Source: Nitrosomonas sp. Nm84
GTDB taxonomy: Bacteria > Pseudomonadota > Gammaproteobacteria > Burkholderiales > Nitrosomonadaceae
Length of the DNA: 64,000 nucleotides
NCBI RefSeq assembly: GCF_003201565.1
Contig: NZ_QJJP01000013.1
Span: 1 to 64,000 of the forward strand
Reading direction: 5' to 3'
In this document: positions 18,361-28,294 of the stretch, in pieces
Position numbering within the stretch: the first letter of the stretch is position 1
Layout of the letters: each line of letters opens with the position of its first letter
Notes under the pieces: generated by a model
What the model was told of the DNA's origin: nothing
The model's input: only the letters and a program-made list of their open reading frames with translations
Databases searched by the model: none
Position numbers and translations under genes: made by a program

Positions 18361-18753
18361 ATGGCTACTCAATATAATTATGGAACCGGTCGACGTAAAA
18401 GTGCTGTCGCACGTGTTTTCATCAAACCAGGTAAAGGTGCAATTGTCATTAATGATAAACCGATTGATGATTATTTTTCTCGTAAAACCGGCCGCATGAT
18501 TGTCAGGCAACCGTTGGAATTAACCAATAATGCTAGTTCATTTGATATTATGGTCAATATTCACGGTGGTGGTGAATCGGGTCAAGCCGGTGCTGTACGC
18601 CATGGCATTACGCGTGCTCTGATTGATTATGACGAGACACTTAAATCTGTTTTAAGCAAAGCAGGCTTGGTTACTCGTGATGCACGCGAAGTGGAGCGGA
18701 AAAAAGTTGGTTTGCGCAAGGCGCGGCGACGCAAACAATTCTCCAAACGATAA
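18361..18753 (+). CDS. rpsI: 30S ribosomal protein S9
   Basis: Small-subunit protein of 130 residues whose C-terminal basic tail ([12 protein letters not shown]) reaches the ribosomal P site. The start [16 protein letters not shown] is typical. It is co-transcribed with rplM and followed by a strong intrinsic terminator, so the operon has just two genes. Confidence 0.98.
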   Translation: MATQYNYGTGRRKSAVARVFIKPGKGAIVINDKPIDDYFSRKTGRMIVRQPLELTNNASSFDIMVNIHGGGESGQAGAVRHGITRALIDYDETLKSVLSKAGLVTRDAREVERKKVGLRKARRRKQFSKR

Positions 18754-18774
18754 TTTCTTATTCATAATTGAATA

Positions 18775-18806
18775 TAAAAAAGCCGCCCTAAAAAGCGGCT
18801 TTTTTA
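18775..18806 (+). terminator. intrinsic terminator of rplM-rpsI
   Basis: AAAAAGCCGC and GCGGCTTTTT form a perfect stem around a short loop, ending in six T. It lies about 20 bases after the rpsI stop and 45 before argC. Confidence 0.92.
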
Positions 18807-18852
18807 TTGAATAATTACATAGTACCTTCTGAAAAAGATAATAGGAGTCACG

Positions 18853-19881
18853 ATGATTAATGTCGGCATTGTTGGTGGGACAGGCTATACCGGTGTGGAA
18901 CTGCTACGTTTACTGGCACAACACTCTAAAGTAAAAATCAAGGCGATTACATCACGTAGCGAAGCCGGCATGAATGTCGCTGAGTTATTTACCAATCTGA
19001 GAGGGCATGTCGACCTTAAATTCAGCGATCCGGCTGATGCAAAACTTAATAAGTGCGACCTTGTTTTCTTTGCCACACCCAATGGCATTGCCATGCAGCA
19101 AGTGGAGTCCTTGCTTAAGGCGGGGGTTAAAGTGATCGATCTGGCAGCTGATTTTCGCATCAAAAATGTTGCCGAATGGGAGAAATGGTATGGTATGCAG
19201 CATGCTTGTCCTGATCTAGTCGCCGAAGCGGTATATGGTTTACCGGAAATCAATCGCGACCAAGTTAAGAATGCACGCTTGATCGCCAATCCCGGTTGCT
19301 ATCCAACGGCAGTACAGCTTGGTTTTTTGCCGCTGATAGAAGCTGATGCTATTGACACGGATCACCTCATTGCCGATGTCAAATCAGGCGTTTCCGGTGC
19401 GGGTAGAAAGGCAGAGGTGCACACGTTGCATGCCGAAGCCTCGGATAATTTCAAGGCTTATGGCGTTCCCGGACACCGACACCTTCCCGAAATCCGGCAA
19501 GGACTCGCCAATGTGGCTAAACGGTCGGTTGGTTTGACGTTTGTCCCTCATTTGGTGCCAATGATTCGCGGCATCCATGCAACACTCTATGCCAGGCTGA
19601 CCAAACAAATCAATTTACAGACGCTTTACGAAAAACGTTATCAGAACGAAGCCTTTGTTGATGTACTGCCTGCAGGAAAACATCCAGAAACCCGTTCTGT
19701 GCGTGGCTCCAATCTCTGCCGTATCGCAGTACATCAACCTCAAAACAGCGATACCGTTGTCATATTATCGGTGACGGATAATCTGGTAAAAGGTGCTGCA
19801 GGTCAAGCCATACAAAATATGAATATTATGTTTGGCTTACCGGAAACGCTGGGTATTAACCAGGTTCCATTATTACCTTGA
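18853..19881 (+). CDS. argC: N-acetyl-gamma-glutamyl-phosphate reductase
   Basis: Third step of arginine synthesis: NADPH-dependent reduction of N-acetylglutamyl phosphate to the semialdehyde. It is 342 residues, the normal length for the long ArgC type. The Rossmann start [15 protein letters not shown] and the catalytic cysteine Cys149 in NPGCYPT are present, with PGHRHLPEI further on. AGGAG lies six bases before the ATG. It follows the ribosomal operon terminator and is probably transcribed alone. Confidence 0.96.
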   Translation: MINVGIVGGTGYTGVELLRLLAQHSKVKIKAITSRSEAGMNVAELFTNLRGHVDLKFSDPADAKLNKCDLVFFATPNGIAMQQVESLLKAGVKVIDLAADFRIKNVAEWEKWYGMQHACPDLVAEAVYGLPEINRDQVKNARLIANPGCYPTAVQLGFLPLIEADAIDTDHLIADVKSGVSGAGRKAEVHTLHAEASDNFKAYGVPGHRHLPEIRQGLANVAKRSVGLTFVPHLVPMIRGIHATLYARLTKQINLQTLYEKRYQNEAFVDVLPAGKHPETRSVRGSNLCRIAVHQPQNSDTVVILSVTDNLVKGAAGQAIQNMNIMFGLPETLGINQVPLLP

Positions 19882-20075
19882 TTTTTATATCTTTTTATGG
19901 ATGAGAATCGAACAATGGATCAAGCAATGTTTGCTGATCTTGTGGCTTGGAACAAAATATTTACCAAACCCAGAAAACATTGATATGATCCCTCCAGTTG
20001 ATTCAATATAAACATGTCTTACTATTTCGATAACAAGATGCAGCCGGACAGGTTTCTAATCTATAGAGTAAGTAG

Positions 20076-20843
20076 TTGAACAAGTTTTTTCAGAAGAAAT
20101 CTAAAATTTTATCTCCTCGCGTTGTAGTACGCCCTTATTTATCATGGCAATATCGCTTAGCAATCATTGTCGTTGGTTGCTTATTATTATTGTCGCTATC
20201 TTGGGGAATGTATGAGGTAGGAAGGCAATCGGCAAATACACACCATGAGATAGGAAAGCAATTAGCAAATACACTCCATGATTTGACTGAAGAAAAACTA
20301 GCGCTCTTGTATGACCCAGGAGCTTGCAGGCAAACAAAGAAGCAAAAACTATGTACCCAGATGGGTGATTTGATTCATCAATTACAAATCAGCGATACCA
20401 CTAATGATAATCTTGCTGAACAAATAAAATCGCTGGCTAATGAGAATGACCATTTGAAAGAAAAGCTGGTATTCTTGCAGCACCTCATGGCGGGTAATAC
20501 AAAAAGCGGTATTTCGATTCATCAATTCAGCCTGAAAGAAACGGACGATCCGGGTAAATATCGCTATGCGCTGACCTTGACGCAGGGCGGAGAAAGGCCG
20601 AGCGATTTCAAAGGAAAATTGAGATTCCAAGTCAAACTGCTACAAAATGATCGGAGAAAAACCATACCGTTGGTCAGCAAGGATTCCAATCAGGCCTTTC
20701 CTATTAATTTTAAATTTCTTCATCGCTTGGAAGAAAGCTTCAAAGTGCCACCAGATGCCATCGTAGAGAGTTTGCAAGTACAGGTTTATGAGAATCATGA
20801 TAATAAGGTAGTACTAACCCAAACTGCGCAACCGATGCCATAA
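20076..20843 (+). CDS. DUF6776-type membrane protein linked to bactofilin
   Basis: A 255-residue protein with a basic N-terminus, one membrane segment (about residues 25-45) and then a long periplasmic or cytoplasmic region. A coiled coil is likely around residues 95-135 (QISDTTNDNLAEQIKSLANE onward). The C-terminal 110 residues look like a beta-rich domain. A TTG at 20076 is the only reasonable start, because an in-frame stop lies just upstream. The bactofilin gene follows after 10 bases, so the two proteins may work together in cell-shape or envelope organisation. That role is inference. Confidence 0.7.
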   Translation: MNKFFQKKSKILSPRVVVRPYLSWQYRLAIIVVGCLLLLSLSWGMYEVGRQSANTHHEIGKQLANTLHDLTEEKLALLYDPGACRQTKKQKLCTQMGDLIHQLQISDTTNDNLAEQIKSLANENDHLKEKLVFLQHLMAGNTKSGISIHQFSLKETDDPGKYRYALTLTQGGERPSDFKGKLRFQVKLLQNDRRKTIPLVSKDSNQAFPINFKFLHRLEESFKVPPDAIVESLQVQVYENHDNKVVLTQTAQPMP

Positions 20844-20853
20844 GGAGAAAAAC

Positions 20854-21324
20854 ATGTTTGGTCGAAAAAAGAAAAATCAACTTCACACGCATATCGATAC
20901 TTTGATTGGTGTAAATACGAGTATCACCGGCGATATCAGCTTCAGCGGCGGCTTGCGGATTGATGGACATATTATAGGCAATGTCATCGCTAATAACGAT
21001 GAACAAAGCACCTTGGTGCTGAGTGACGAAGGTAGCATAACGGGTAAAATAAAAGTCACGAATATCATTATTAATGGCACAGTCACTGGGCCTATCCATG
21101 CGCAAGGGTATTTAGAATTACAAACTAAAGCTAAAGTACATGGTGATATTTATTATGGTACTCTGGAAATTCAATTGGGCGCTTCCGTTGAAGGAAACAT
21201 GATTCATCAAGGCAAATTAGAGTCGGAAAATAACCATCTACCTGAGAAAATGGTAACATTGATTTCAGCCAGACCGGAGAAACAACCTATCACTACAGAA
21301 AATGACGGAGTCCGCTATCCTTAG
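20854..21324 (+). CDS. bactofilin
   Basis: Polymer-forming cytoskeletal protein of 156 residues. The central bactofilin domain (about 20-115) is a right-handed beta helix built from short repeats such as TSITGDISFSGGLRIDGHIIGNV and further G-x-I/V turns. Short, poorly structured tails flank it. These proteins polymerise without nucleotide and scaffold cell-wall or membrane proteins. AAGGAG precedes the ATG. It is linked to the upstream membrane protein, a probable partner, and to erpA downstream. Confidence 0.92.
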   Translation: MFGRKKKNQLHTHIDTLIGVNTSITGDISFSGGLRIDGHIIGNVIANNDEQSTLVLSDEGSITGKIKVTNIIINGTVTGPIHAQGYLELQTKAKVHGDIYYGTLEIQLGASVEGNMIHQGKLESENNHLPEKMVTLISARPEKQPITTENDGVRYP

Positions 21325-21360
21325 TTATGCTTTGCAATTAACCATTCTACAGAGACTGAA

Positions 21361-21705
21361 ATGAGCATTGAAAATAATACGCCACTCTTATTTACCGACA
21401 ACGCTGCTTCTAAAGTCAAAGAGTTAATAGCAGAGGAGGGCAACGAGAATCTTAACCTCAGGGTTTTTGTCAGTGGTGGTGGGTGTTCAGGCTTTCAGTA
21501 TGGATTTACTTTTGATGAATCGATCAACGAAGATGATACTGTCATGGAGAAGAACGGTGTCAGACTGTTGGTTGATCCGATGAGTTTTCAGTATTTGATC
21601 GGCGCTGAAATCGACTATCAGGAAAATTTACAGGGCGCTCAATTCATCATTAAGAATCCTGGTGCGAGTAGTACTTGCGGCTGTGGATCGTCGTTCTCCG
21701 TATAA
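21361..21705 (+). CDS. erpA: iron-sulfur cluster insertion protein
   Basis: A-type carrier that delivers [2Fe-2S] or [4Fe-4S] clusters to target enzymes. At 114 residues it is the family length. The three cluster-binding cysteines are Cys42 (in [11 protein letters not shown]), Cys106 and Cys108 (in STCGCGSS). The start [16 protein letters not shown] is typical of ErpA. It lies 36 bases after bactofilin and converges with anmK. Confidence 0.95.
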   Translation: MSIENNTPLLFTDNAASKVKELIAEEGNENLNLRVFVSGGGCSGFQYGFTFDESINEDDTVMEKNGVRLLVDPMSFQYLIGAEIDYQENLQGAQFIIKNPGASSTCGCGSSFSV

Positions 21706-21723
21706 ACTGCTGCCCCTACTAAC

Positions 21724-22824
21724 TCAGGCAGGGTAAATCGCACCTAAAACTCTGTCACCTCTGGCGCCGGTCACAGCAGCCAGATTGCCTGTTTTGCGCA
21801 GCATTGTTTGCTGTGCCAACCAGGCAAACGCAAAAGCTTCCACCCAATCGGCTGCGACACCTAATTGATCCGTCAGCGCCACTTTTTTCCCTGGCACAGC
21901 ATTCATCAATCGATTCATCAACAGTGTATTATGGGCACCCCCGCCACATACATAAATTTCTGTAGCCGTTGGGCAATAGTCATGGATTGATTGAGCAATT
22001 GTCATGACTGTTAACTGTAACAATGTCGCTTGAACATCTTTCGGCGTTTCGTTCCCGAGTAATTTTTCCTCCAGCCATTCGATATTAAATAGCTCTCTTC
22101 CAGTACTCTTAGGCGGTTGGCGCGAGAAAAAATGATCATGCAATAATTTCTTCAGTAAAGTTGGAATGACTTGGCCCGTCGCTGCCCACTGCCCATCCAT
22201 ATCATAGTTCTTTCCGGTATGACGTAAACACCAAGCATCCATCAAAATATTTCCCGGACCGCAATCAAAACCGATGATTTTGTTATGAGGATCAAGGCGG
22301 GTTATATTGGCTATGCCTCCGATATTAACAATGACACGATGACAGGTTGCGTTGGTAAAAAGCGCATGGTGGAAAGCCGGAACCAATGGCGCACCTTGGC
22401 CTCCTGCAGCCATATCACGACTTCTGAAATCTATGATTACTGTGATCTGAGTTAATTCTGCCAATAACGCTGCATTGACAAGCTGAATCGTATAACTTCT
22501 CTCCACTTCGGGACAGTGTCTAATCGTCTGACCATGACATCCAATCGCGATAACTTGTTGAAACCAGATCCCAGCGTTTCTTAACAAACTTGAGGTGGCT
22601 TCGGCATATAGGTGGGATAATTGATTACTCAATATTGCGGCACGATGCAATTCATCATGGCCTGACTGATGTAATGACAATAATTGCATACGCAATTCAT
22701 CATCATAGGGACAGAAAAAAGTCTGGAGCAAAACGGGGGTGGCAGTACTGAAATCAACTACAATAGCATCGACACCATCCAGACTTGTGCCTGACATGAT
22801 GCCGATATAGTACATAGATTTCAA
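21724..22824 (-). CDS. anmK: anhydro-N-acetylmuramic acid kinase
   Basis: Phosphorylates 1,6-anhydro-MurNAc to MurNAc-6-phosphate during murein recycling. It is 366 residues. The ATP-site opening IGIMSGTSLDGVDAIVV and the later NIGGIANIT and GFDCGPGNILMDAW motifs are diagnostic. TTG at 22824 gives the same N-terminal length as E. coli AnmK; ATG at 22815 is an alternative. It is downstream of the M23 peptidase, another cell-wall gene, on the same strand. Confidence 0.95.
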   Translation of the reverse strand: MKSMYYIGIMSGTSLDGVDAIVVDFSTATPVLLQTFFCPYDDELRMQLLSLHQSGHDELHRAAILSNQLSHLYAEATSSLLRNAGIWFQQVIAIGCHGQTIRHCPEVERSYTIQLVNAALLAELTQITVIIDFRSRDMAAGGQGAPLVPAFHHALFTNATCHRVIVNIGGIANITRLDPHNKIIGFDCGPGNILMDAWCLRHTGKNYDMDGQWAATGQVIPTLLKKLLHDHFFSRQPPKSTGRELFNIEWLEEKLLGNETPKDVQATLLQLTVMTIAQSIHDYCPTATEIYVCGGGAHNTLLMNRLMNAVPGKKVALTDQLGVAADWVEAFAFAWLAQQTMLRKTGNLAAVTGARGDRVLGAIYPA

Positions 22825-22960
22825 CTACTCACACCTTTCAAGAAACACGATTAATTTTGATATTCGATAAACATGGAAGGATTTGCAGAAAGGAGAACTG
22901 TAAAAACCTGATAGCCGGAACGTGTGTCAATGGGTAGTGCAGTACTACCCATCTAAACTA

Positions 22961-24292
22961 TTATTCCAGGGCAACGTAATGAATATTACGCATGATATTT
23001 AAACGCGCCACTAAGGAGTGTGTGCCCTTCTGGAATGCGCTTAAGTCTCTTTTTGCAATGGGTGGTGCCGTTGGCAAAGCAACTTTTGTAGGATCACGCT
23101 GTAGGCCATCCACGCGCAATTCATAGTGCAAATGCGGACCAGTCGCCATACCCGTTGAACCCACATAACCGATCACATCGCCTTGATTGACACGTTTACC
23201 TTTACCCATGCCACTTGCAAATCGTGATAGATGACCATATGCCGTTTCGTACTTACCATTATGTTTAAGAACCACCAAATTTCCATAGCCTTTTTGTGAG
23301 CCGGAAAATGTAATGATTCCATTCGCGGTTGCTTTTACCGGCGTACCGGTAGGTGCCGCATAATCAATACCTCGATGCGCTCGCCATTCTCTAAGTATGG
23401 GATGAAAGCGTGCATTGGTGAAACCTGAACTGACACGCGAGAAAGTCAATGGTGACAACAAAAACGCTTTGCGTAAGCTTTCCCCTTCAGGCGTGTAGTA
23501 ACCATCGGCGCCATTCGATGCCTTGAAGTAAATCGCTTGATGTGATTTTCCTTTATTGATGAATTCAACTGCTAAAACTCGTCCAGTTTTAGCACGCTTA
23601 CCGTTATCGGAGAATGTTTCATAGACGATGGTAAAACGGTCGCCTTGGCGTAAATCCCGATAAAAATCGATTTCTGATGCAAATATGTCCGTAAGCTGCA
23701 TAGCGACATTGTTAGGTATACCTGCGCTGTCGGTTGCAGCAAATAGAGAACTGCTGATCACACCTGATTTCATGTGAATCTGCGCATCCAACTCAATTGG
23801 CTGCTCAGTCATTTTGAATGCATCATCGGTTTTTTCCATCAAGAACAATTCTTCATTCCCGAAGAAATAGCGTAACGTCAACAGTTCGCCATCCGCGTTT
23901 GTTTGTGCATAGATAGTTTGACCGGGTTTCAGTTGACGCATTGCTCGACTGCTGCGAGCGGCCTGTAAAAAATCTGTCGAATCCTGATTATTAACATCAA
24001 GTCGGTTTAGAATTGTTGCAATAGTATCGCCACGGCGAATATTTTCCTGATGCCAGAAAGTTTGATTGGTTTGATTCTCGAGAAGGACATCTGGAATCGA
24101 TAAATCAAGTACTACTTCTTCTACCTGAACTTCTTCAAATGAGGGCGTATTAGGTGCAATACCAAACGCAGTGACTATGCCGAACAGTGGTATGCTGGAT
24201 AATGCAACCAACCAGCGAATCGTTTTTTTTGTTAATTTTGATGATTTTTGAGCTAAAATCCCTTGTTTACTGCTAAGCGATGTATATAGCAT
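22961..24292 (-). CDS. M23 murein metalloendopeptidase (MepM type)
   Basis: A 443-residue cell-wall endopeptidase. It has an N-terminal membrane anchor (about residues 27-45), an OapA/LysM-like region with RRGDTIATILNRL near residue 85, a linker domain, and a C-terminal LytM domain. The zinc ligands show in WRAHRGIDYAAPTGTPV (His and Asp) and TGPHLHYELRVDG (HxH). It cuts peptide cross-links in the periplasm to allow sacculus growth. It diverges from tyrS and is followed by anmK. Confidence 0.93.
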   Translation of the reverse strand: MLYTSLSSKQGILAQKSSKLTKKTIRWLVALSSIPLFGIVTAFGIAPNTPSFEEVQVEEVVLDLSIPDVLLENQTNQTFWHQENIRRGDTIATILNRLDVNNQDSTDFLQAARSSRAMRQLKPGQTIYAQTNADGELLTLRYFFGNEELFLMEKTDDAFKMTEQPIELDAQIHMKSGVISSSLFAATDSAGIPNNVAMQLTDIFASEIDFYRDLRQGDRFTIVYETFSDNGKRAKTGRVLAVEFINKGKSHQAIYFKASNGADGYYTPEGESLRKAFLLSPLTFSRVSSGFTNARFHPILREWRAHRGIDYAAPTGTPVKATANGIITFSGSQKGYGNLVVLKHNGKYETAYGHLSRFASGMGKGKRVNQGDVIGYVGSTGMATGPHLHYELRVDGLQRDPTKVALPTAPPIAKRDLSAFQKGTHSLVARLNIMRNIHYVALE

Positions 24293-24443
24293 TGTATGAA
24301 GTACCTCCGATCATTTATCTTTTGCAGACAGGCGCGAGTCTAACATGAAAACAATCAAAACATGTACTAAGGTACAATTGAAACTACAATAAAATGTTCT
24401 GTCAGATAAAAAAATTAATAAAAATCCTTGGCTTACCATTATC

Positions 24444-25646
24444 GTGAATAAACCAATAAAACCTCAACTCGAAATTATAAAACGTGGAAGCCATGAACTA
24501 TTAGTTGAAACAGAGCTAGAAAGTAAACTTACTTCCGGGCGGCCTTTACGAATCAAAGCTGGGTTTGACCCAACCGCCCCGGATTTGCACCTTGGTCATA
24601 CGGTGTTGCTAAATAAATTACGCCAATTGCAGGATATGGGACATCATATTCTGTTTCTGATTGGTGATTTCACCGGCATGATTGGTGATCCAAGCGGGAA
24701 AAACACTACTCGCCCACCTTTGACTCGCGAACAAGTTGCAGAAAATGCGCAATCTTATACCACACAGGTTTTTAAAATACTCAAACCCGAATGCACTGAA
24801 GTGGTATTTAATTCATCCTGGATGGATCAACTAAACGCCGCGGATCTTATCAAACTTGCCGCAACACATACGGTTGCACGCATGTTGGAACGAGATGACT
24901 TCGACAAACGCTACCGCAACAATCAGGCCATCGCTATTCATGAATTCCTCTATCCCTTGATCCAAGGGTATGATTCCGTTGCGCTCAAAGCCGACCTTGA
25001 GCTGGGCGGAACCGATCAAAAATTCAACCTTCTGATGGGGCGAGAGCTGCAAAAGCATTTTGGGCAACCGCAACAATGTATCCTCACAATGCCACTGCTG
25101 GAGGGGTTGGATGGCATCAATAAGATGTCCAAGTCTTTGAATAATTATGTCGGCATTACGGACAGCCCCAAGGAAATCTTTGGCAAGCTGATGTCGGTAT
25201 CGGATCAGCTCATGTGGCGTTACCTGGAGTTGCTGTCATTTGAATCGCTGAGTACCATCCAGGCATGGCATAAAGAAGTTGAAGCGGGACGTAATCCACG
25301 AGACATCAAGGTAATGTTTGCGCAAGAAATTGTTACACGTTTCCATAGTCAACGCGATGCTGAGGAAGCCCTCGCCGATTTTGAAACACGCTTTAAACAT
25401 GGTGCATTACCTGATGAAATAACCGAAAAAACAATTCAGATACAAGATGACGCAATACCTTTGGTGCAACTATTAAAACTCACAGAATTAACTGCCAGCA
25501 CCAGTGAAGCGCTGCGTATGATCGGCCAGGGAGCTGTCAAACTGGATGGTGAAAAAGTAGAGGACAAATCGGCCAAAATCGCACGAGGTCAATCTATCGT
25601 CATTCAAGTGGGAAAACGCAAATTTGCCAGAGCCATCATACGGTAA
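24444..25646 (+). CDS. tyrS: tyrosyl-tRNA synthetase
   Basis: Charges tRNA-Tyr. It is 400 residues with a GTG start. The class I motif appears as HLGHT near residue 50 ([14 protein letters not shown]), KMSKS as [10 protein letters not shown] near 230, and an S4 RNA-binding domain forms the last 65 residues ([18 protein letters not shown]). It diverges from the M23 peptidase gene, an arrangement I recall from other betaproteobacteria. Confidence 0.96.
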   Translation: MNKPIKPQLEIIKRGSHELLVETELESKLTSGRPLRIKAGFDPTAPDLHLGHTVLLNKLRQLQDMGHHILFLIGDFTGMIGDPSGKNTTRPPLTREQVAENAQSYTTQVFKILKPECTEVVFNSSWMDQLNAADLIKLAATHTVARMLERDDFDKRYRNNQAIAIHEFLYPLIQGYDSVALKADLELGGTDQKFNLLMGRELQKHFGQPQQCILTMPLLEGLDGINKMSKSLNNYVGITDSPKEIFGKLMSVSDQLMWRYLELLSFESLSTIQAWHKEVEAGRNPRDIKVMFAQEIVTRFHSQRDAEEALADFETRFKHGALPDEITEKTIQIQDDAIPLVQLLKLTELTASTSEALRMIGQGAVKLDGEKVEDKSAKIARGQSIVIQVGKRKFARAIIR

Positions 25647-25730
25647 TTTCTTCATGCTATTAATCGTATGTCTTATCACGCCACTTGACGCTGAGAATTC
25701 GGTGCACCGGCAGAAAATGGCGCAAATAAA

Positions 25731-25759
25731 TTGCGGTTATTTACATAATCCGGTATGAT
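25731..25759 (+). promoter_or_regulatory. promoter and long leader of the RhlE helicase gene
   Basis: TTGCGG and TATGAT are separated by 17 bases. Transcription should begin near 25766, leaving a leader of about 220 bases before the GTG at 25987. The leader has one open frame but no ribosome site for it, and no riboswitch I recognise. Long leaders are common on cold-induced RNA helicase genes. Confidence 0.6.
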
Positions 25760-25986
25760 GCACGGCTTGGTTGTTCTGGCGTGTTTTTACAATGTGTCTG
25801 ATTAATCATGATCTGGTTTCATCGTTCCTGGCCTCTCTTCAATTTTTCAAGTTTCTCCGGAAAATGTATAGCAACCTTGGTTAGCGGCGATGCTTTATTT
25901 AATGCGCTAGCAGGGCTATGCATCATCTTGGGCAAGTCAGTATTTGCCTGCTTGTGCGTTCGGTTTTCACTCTTTAGGAAAATAAC

Positions 25987-27393
25987 GTGTCTTTTGAAGA
26001 TCTAAATCTAAATCTCTCTATTATCAAAGCAATTCATGATTCGGGTTATACAACCCCCACTCCCATTCAGAAACAAGCCATACCCGAATTACTATCCGGT
26101 CACGATATCATGGCATCGGCACAAACCGGAACAGGCAAAACAGCCGCTTTCATGCTGCCAGCACTTCATCTACTGGCTACACCGCCAAAAGTGCATGGCC
26201 GCGGACCACGCGTTTTAGTACTCACGCCTACACGCGAACTTGCACTTCAGGTATCCGACGCTGCTAAGAAATATGGAAAATATCTTCCCCGCACAAAAGT
26301 AATCAGCATCTTAGGTGGCATGCCTTATCCATTGCAGAATAAATTACTATCACAACCGGTAGACATTCTGGTCGCTACACCAGGACGGCTGATTGACCAT
26401 ATACAGCGTGGTCGAATCGATTTCAGCCGCTTAGAAATGCTCGTATTGGATGAAGCAGACCGGATGTTGGATATGGGTTTTATCGATGATGTTGAAACTA
26501 TCGCAGCGGCCACACCGGCAACCCGGCAAACACTGCTGTTTTCGGCCACTTTGGATGGCGCAATCGATAAAGTCGCTGCAAAACTTTTAAAATCCCCAAA
26601 ACGGATTCAGGTCGCTTCTCAGAAAGCACGGCTCGATAATATTGAGCAGCGATTACATTATGTCGATGATATGTCACATAAGAATCGTTTGTTGAATCAT
26701 GTATTGCGTGACGAAGCACTCAAACAAGCCATCGTTTTTACAGCAACCAAGCGTGATGCGGACACATTGGCCGACAATCTCTATGCACAAGGTTACGCAG
26801 CAGCTGCATTACATGGCGATATGAATCAACGCGAACGCACGCGCACACTTACTAAACTTCGCAGTGGTGGCTTGCGCGTTCTTGTGGCAACGGATGTCGC
26901 CGCCCGAGGCATTGATATCGCCGATATTACGCATGTCATCAATTTCGACTTACCCAAATTTGCAGAAGATTATGTTCACCGTATCGGTCGTACTGGTCGG
27001 GCAGGCGCGGCGGGTATTGCAGTTTCCTTTGCATCTAACCGCGACAGCGCGCATCTGACGAAAATCGAACGCTATACAGGGCAGCGCATTATGTCGCATA
27101 TCATTCCCGGCCTGGAGCCCCGTATCAAACCACGTCCGCAATCCAGTGGTTTTAGAGGTGCGGCGACACCCAGTGTCTCTCAGAAACGTAAGCATTCCTC
27201 ATTCGCAAGCACGAACGGTGGTCGCAAAAATTTCAACACCGCCAATGAATCGAATGGCAATGTCAATGGTAATAGCAACGGAAATGGTCACCGCGGTCGT
27301 TCATTTGGTCACGATAATCGCAGCATCAATAGTAATACTCTCAGAAACCGTAGTGGTTCCGGCGCGGGCCATCAGTTTGCAAGACCGAAGTAA
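25987..27393 (+). CDS. rhlE: DEAD-box RNA helicase RhlE
   Basis: ATP-dependent RNA helicase of 468 residues acting in ribosome assembly and RNA turnover. The motifs run in order: Q motif PTPIQKQAIP, motif I AQTGTGKTAA, DEAD at VLDEADRMLDMGF, SAT, and HRIGRTGRAG. After about residue 375 comes a low-complexity tail rich in Gly, Asn, Ser and Arg, usual for RhlE. AGGA precedes the GTG start. It converges with the ceramidase-like gene. Confidence 0.93.
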   Translation: MSFEDLNLNLSIIKAIHDSGYTTPTPIQKQAIPELLSGHDIMASAQTGTGKTAAFMLPALHLLATPPKVHGRGPRVLVLTPTRELALQVSDAAKKYGKYLPRTKVISILGGMPYPLQNKLLSQPVDILVATPGRLIDHIQRGRIDFSRLEMLVLDEADRMLDMGFIDDVETIAAATPATRQTLLFSATLDGAIDKVAAKLLKSPKRIQVASQKARLDNIEQRLHYVDDMSHKNRLLNHVLRDEALKQAIVFTATKRDADTLADNLYAQGYAAAALHGDMNQRERTRTLTKLRSGGLRVLVATDVAARGIDIADITHVINFDLPKFAEDYVHRIGRTGRAGAAGIAVSFASNRDSAHLTKIERYTGQRIMSHIIPGLEPRIKPRPQSSGFRGAATPSVSQKRKHSSFASTNGGRKNFNTANESNGNVNGNSNGNGHRGRSFGHDNRSINSNTLRNRSGSGAGHQFARPK

Positions 27394-27407
27394 TTTTTGT
27401 TAATGCT

Positions 27408-27436
27408 GCTTTGTCTCGAATGAATCGGGACAAAGC
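27408..27436. terminator. hairpin between convergent rhlE and ceramidase-like genes
   Basis: GCTTTGTC and GACAAAGC form a perfect eight-base stem, extended inside by CGA and TCG. It lies midway between two convergent stops. There is no adjacent T run on either strand, so it may be a weak bidirectional terminator or an RNA-end stabiliser. Confidence 0.4.
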
Positions 27437-27470
27437 GGATGAAGTGCCACGCCTTAATACAATCAAAAAA

Positions 27471-28253
27471 TCATCGTTTTTCTGATAAAAACGCCCGCTT
27501 CTGCAATATCTGCACAATCCGGTAAGCAGCCAATGCCGCCAGCAAATGTTTCAAGGTATGGCCGCTGATATGATTGCTCGTCAGAACAAAGATGTGCATA
27601 TCCAGCATTTCGGTCAACTTAGCCACGGCGTACAGAGCAATTACCTGATAGATGTCATTTGCATGTGTGTAACGTGACGGATAATACACACTCAGCAAAA
27701 TAATGAGCAGAATCGAATAAAACTGCACCACGATATAATAATTCAGGTTTCCGATACCTTGCTGCTCAGTCCAATACCAGTACAGCACACTCAACACGCC
27801 AGAAATCACCAGGAACGGCAATGACCATAAACCCAACGTCGGACTGACGCGATCAACCAATGTGGCGGCAAGCAAGGCAGTGATGCCCATCGCAATAGGC
27901 AGTCGATCCCACAGCAGGTTTGCATTATCCGGTAGCCAGTGGTAAATCATCGAACCCAATCCCGATGCAATAACGCTAAGGAATAAAACCCCATAAGGCA
28001 GGCACTCAACTCTGTTGCGAAATGCTTGTTGTGCTGGCGTTTGATAAATTCGGAAAAGATACACCAGCCCGGCACCACCGCTCAGCAGGAAAGCCAGGTT
28101 GGAAACAACATCATTGAAATTGGGAATATTTAGAAAACTACGCTGATCAGCAAACTGATGATAATCGACAGGTTGAGAAACGGGCGGCAGTAACAGGGCT
28201 GCCATCACAACGGCGATCGACAATCCACCCAGTATCCAAAGCCGTCGCTGCAT
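27471..28253 (-). CDS. ceramidase-like (CREST superfamily) membrane protein
   Basis: A 260-residue protein with about seven membrane segments. The opening motif DQRSFLNIPNFNDVVSNLAF and the later SMIYHWLPDNANLLWDRLPI and HIFVLTSNHISGHTLKHLLA carry the Ser, Asp and His pattern of the alkaline ceramidase/CREST family, whose members are zinc-dependent membrane amide hydrolases. Bacterial members are common but mostly uncharacterised, and the lipid substrate here is unknown. It lies 41 bases after radA and is probably co-transcribed with it. Confidence 0.75.
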   Translation of the reverse strand: MQRRLWILGGLSIAVVMAALLLPPVSQPVDYHQFADQRSFLNIPNFNDVVSNLAFLLSGGAGLVYLFRIYQTPAQQAFRNRVECLPYGVLFLSVIASGLGSMIYHWLPDNANLLWDRLPIAMGITALLAATLVDRVSPTLGLWSLPFLVISGVLSVLYWYWTEQQGIGNLNYYIVVQFYSILLIILLSVYYPSRYTHANDIYQVIALYAVAKLTEMLDMHIFVLTSNHISGHTLKHLLAALAAYRIVQILQKRAFLSEKR

Positions 28254-28294
28254 TTGTTAAAACCTCTGCATCATGAGAACACGTCCCGAAATTG

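Noticed and set aside
25808-26005. A 65-codon frame just before rhlE
   Set aside because: It overlaps the rhlE start, lacks a ribosome site and lies in the probable untranslated leader.
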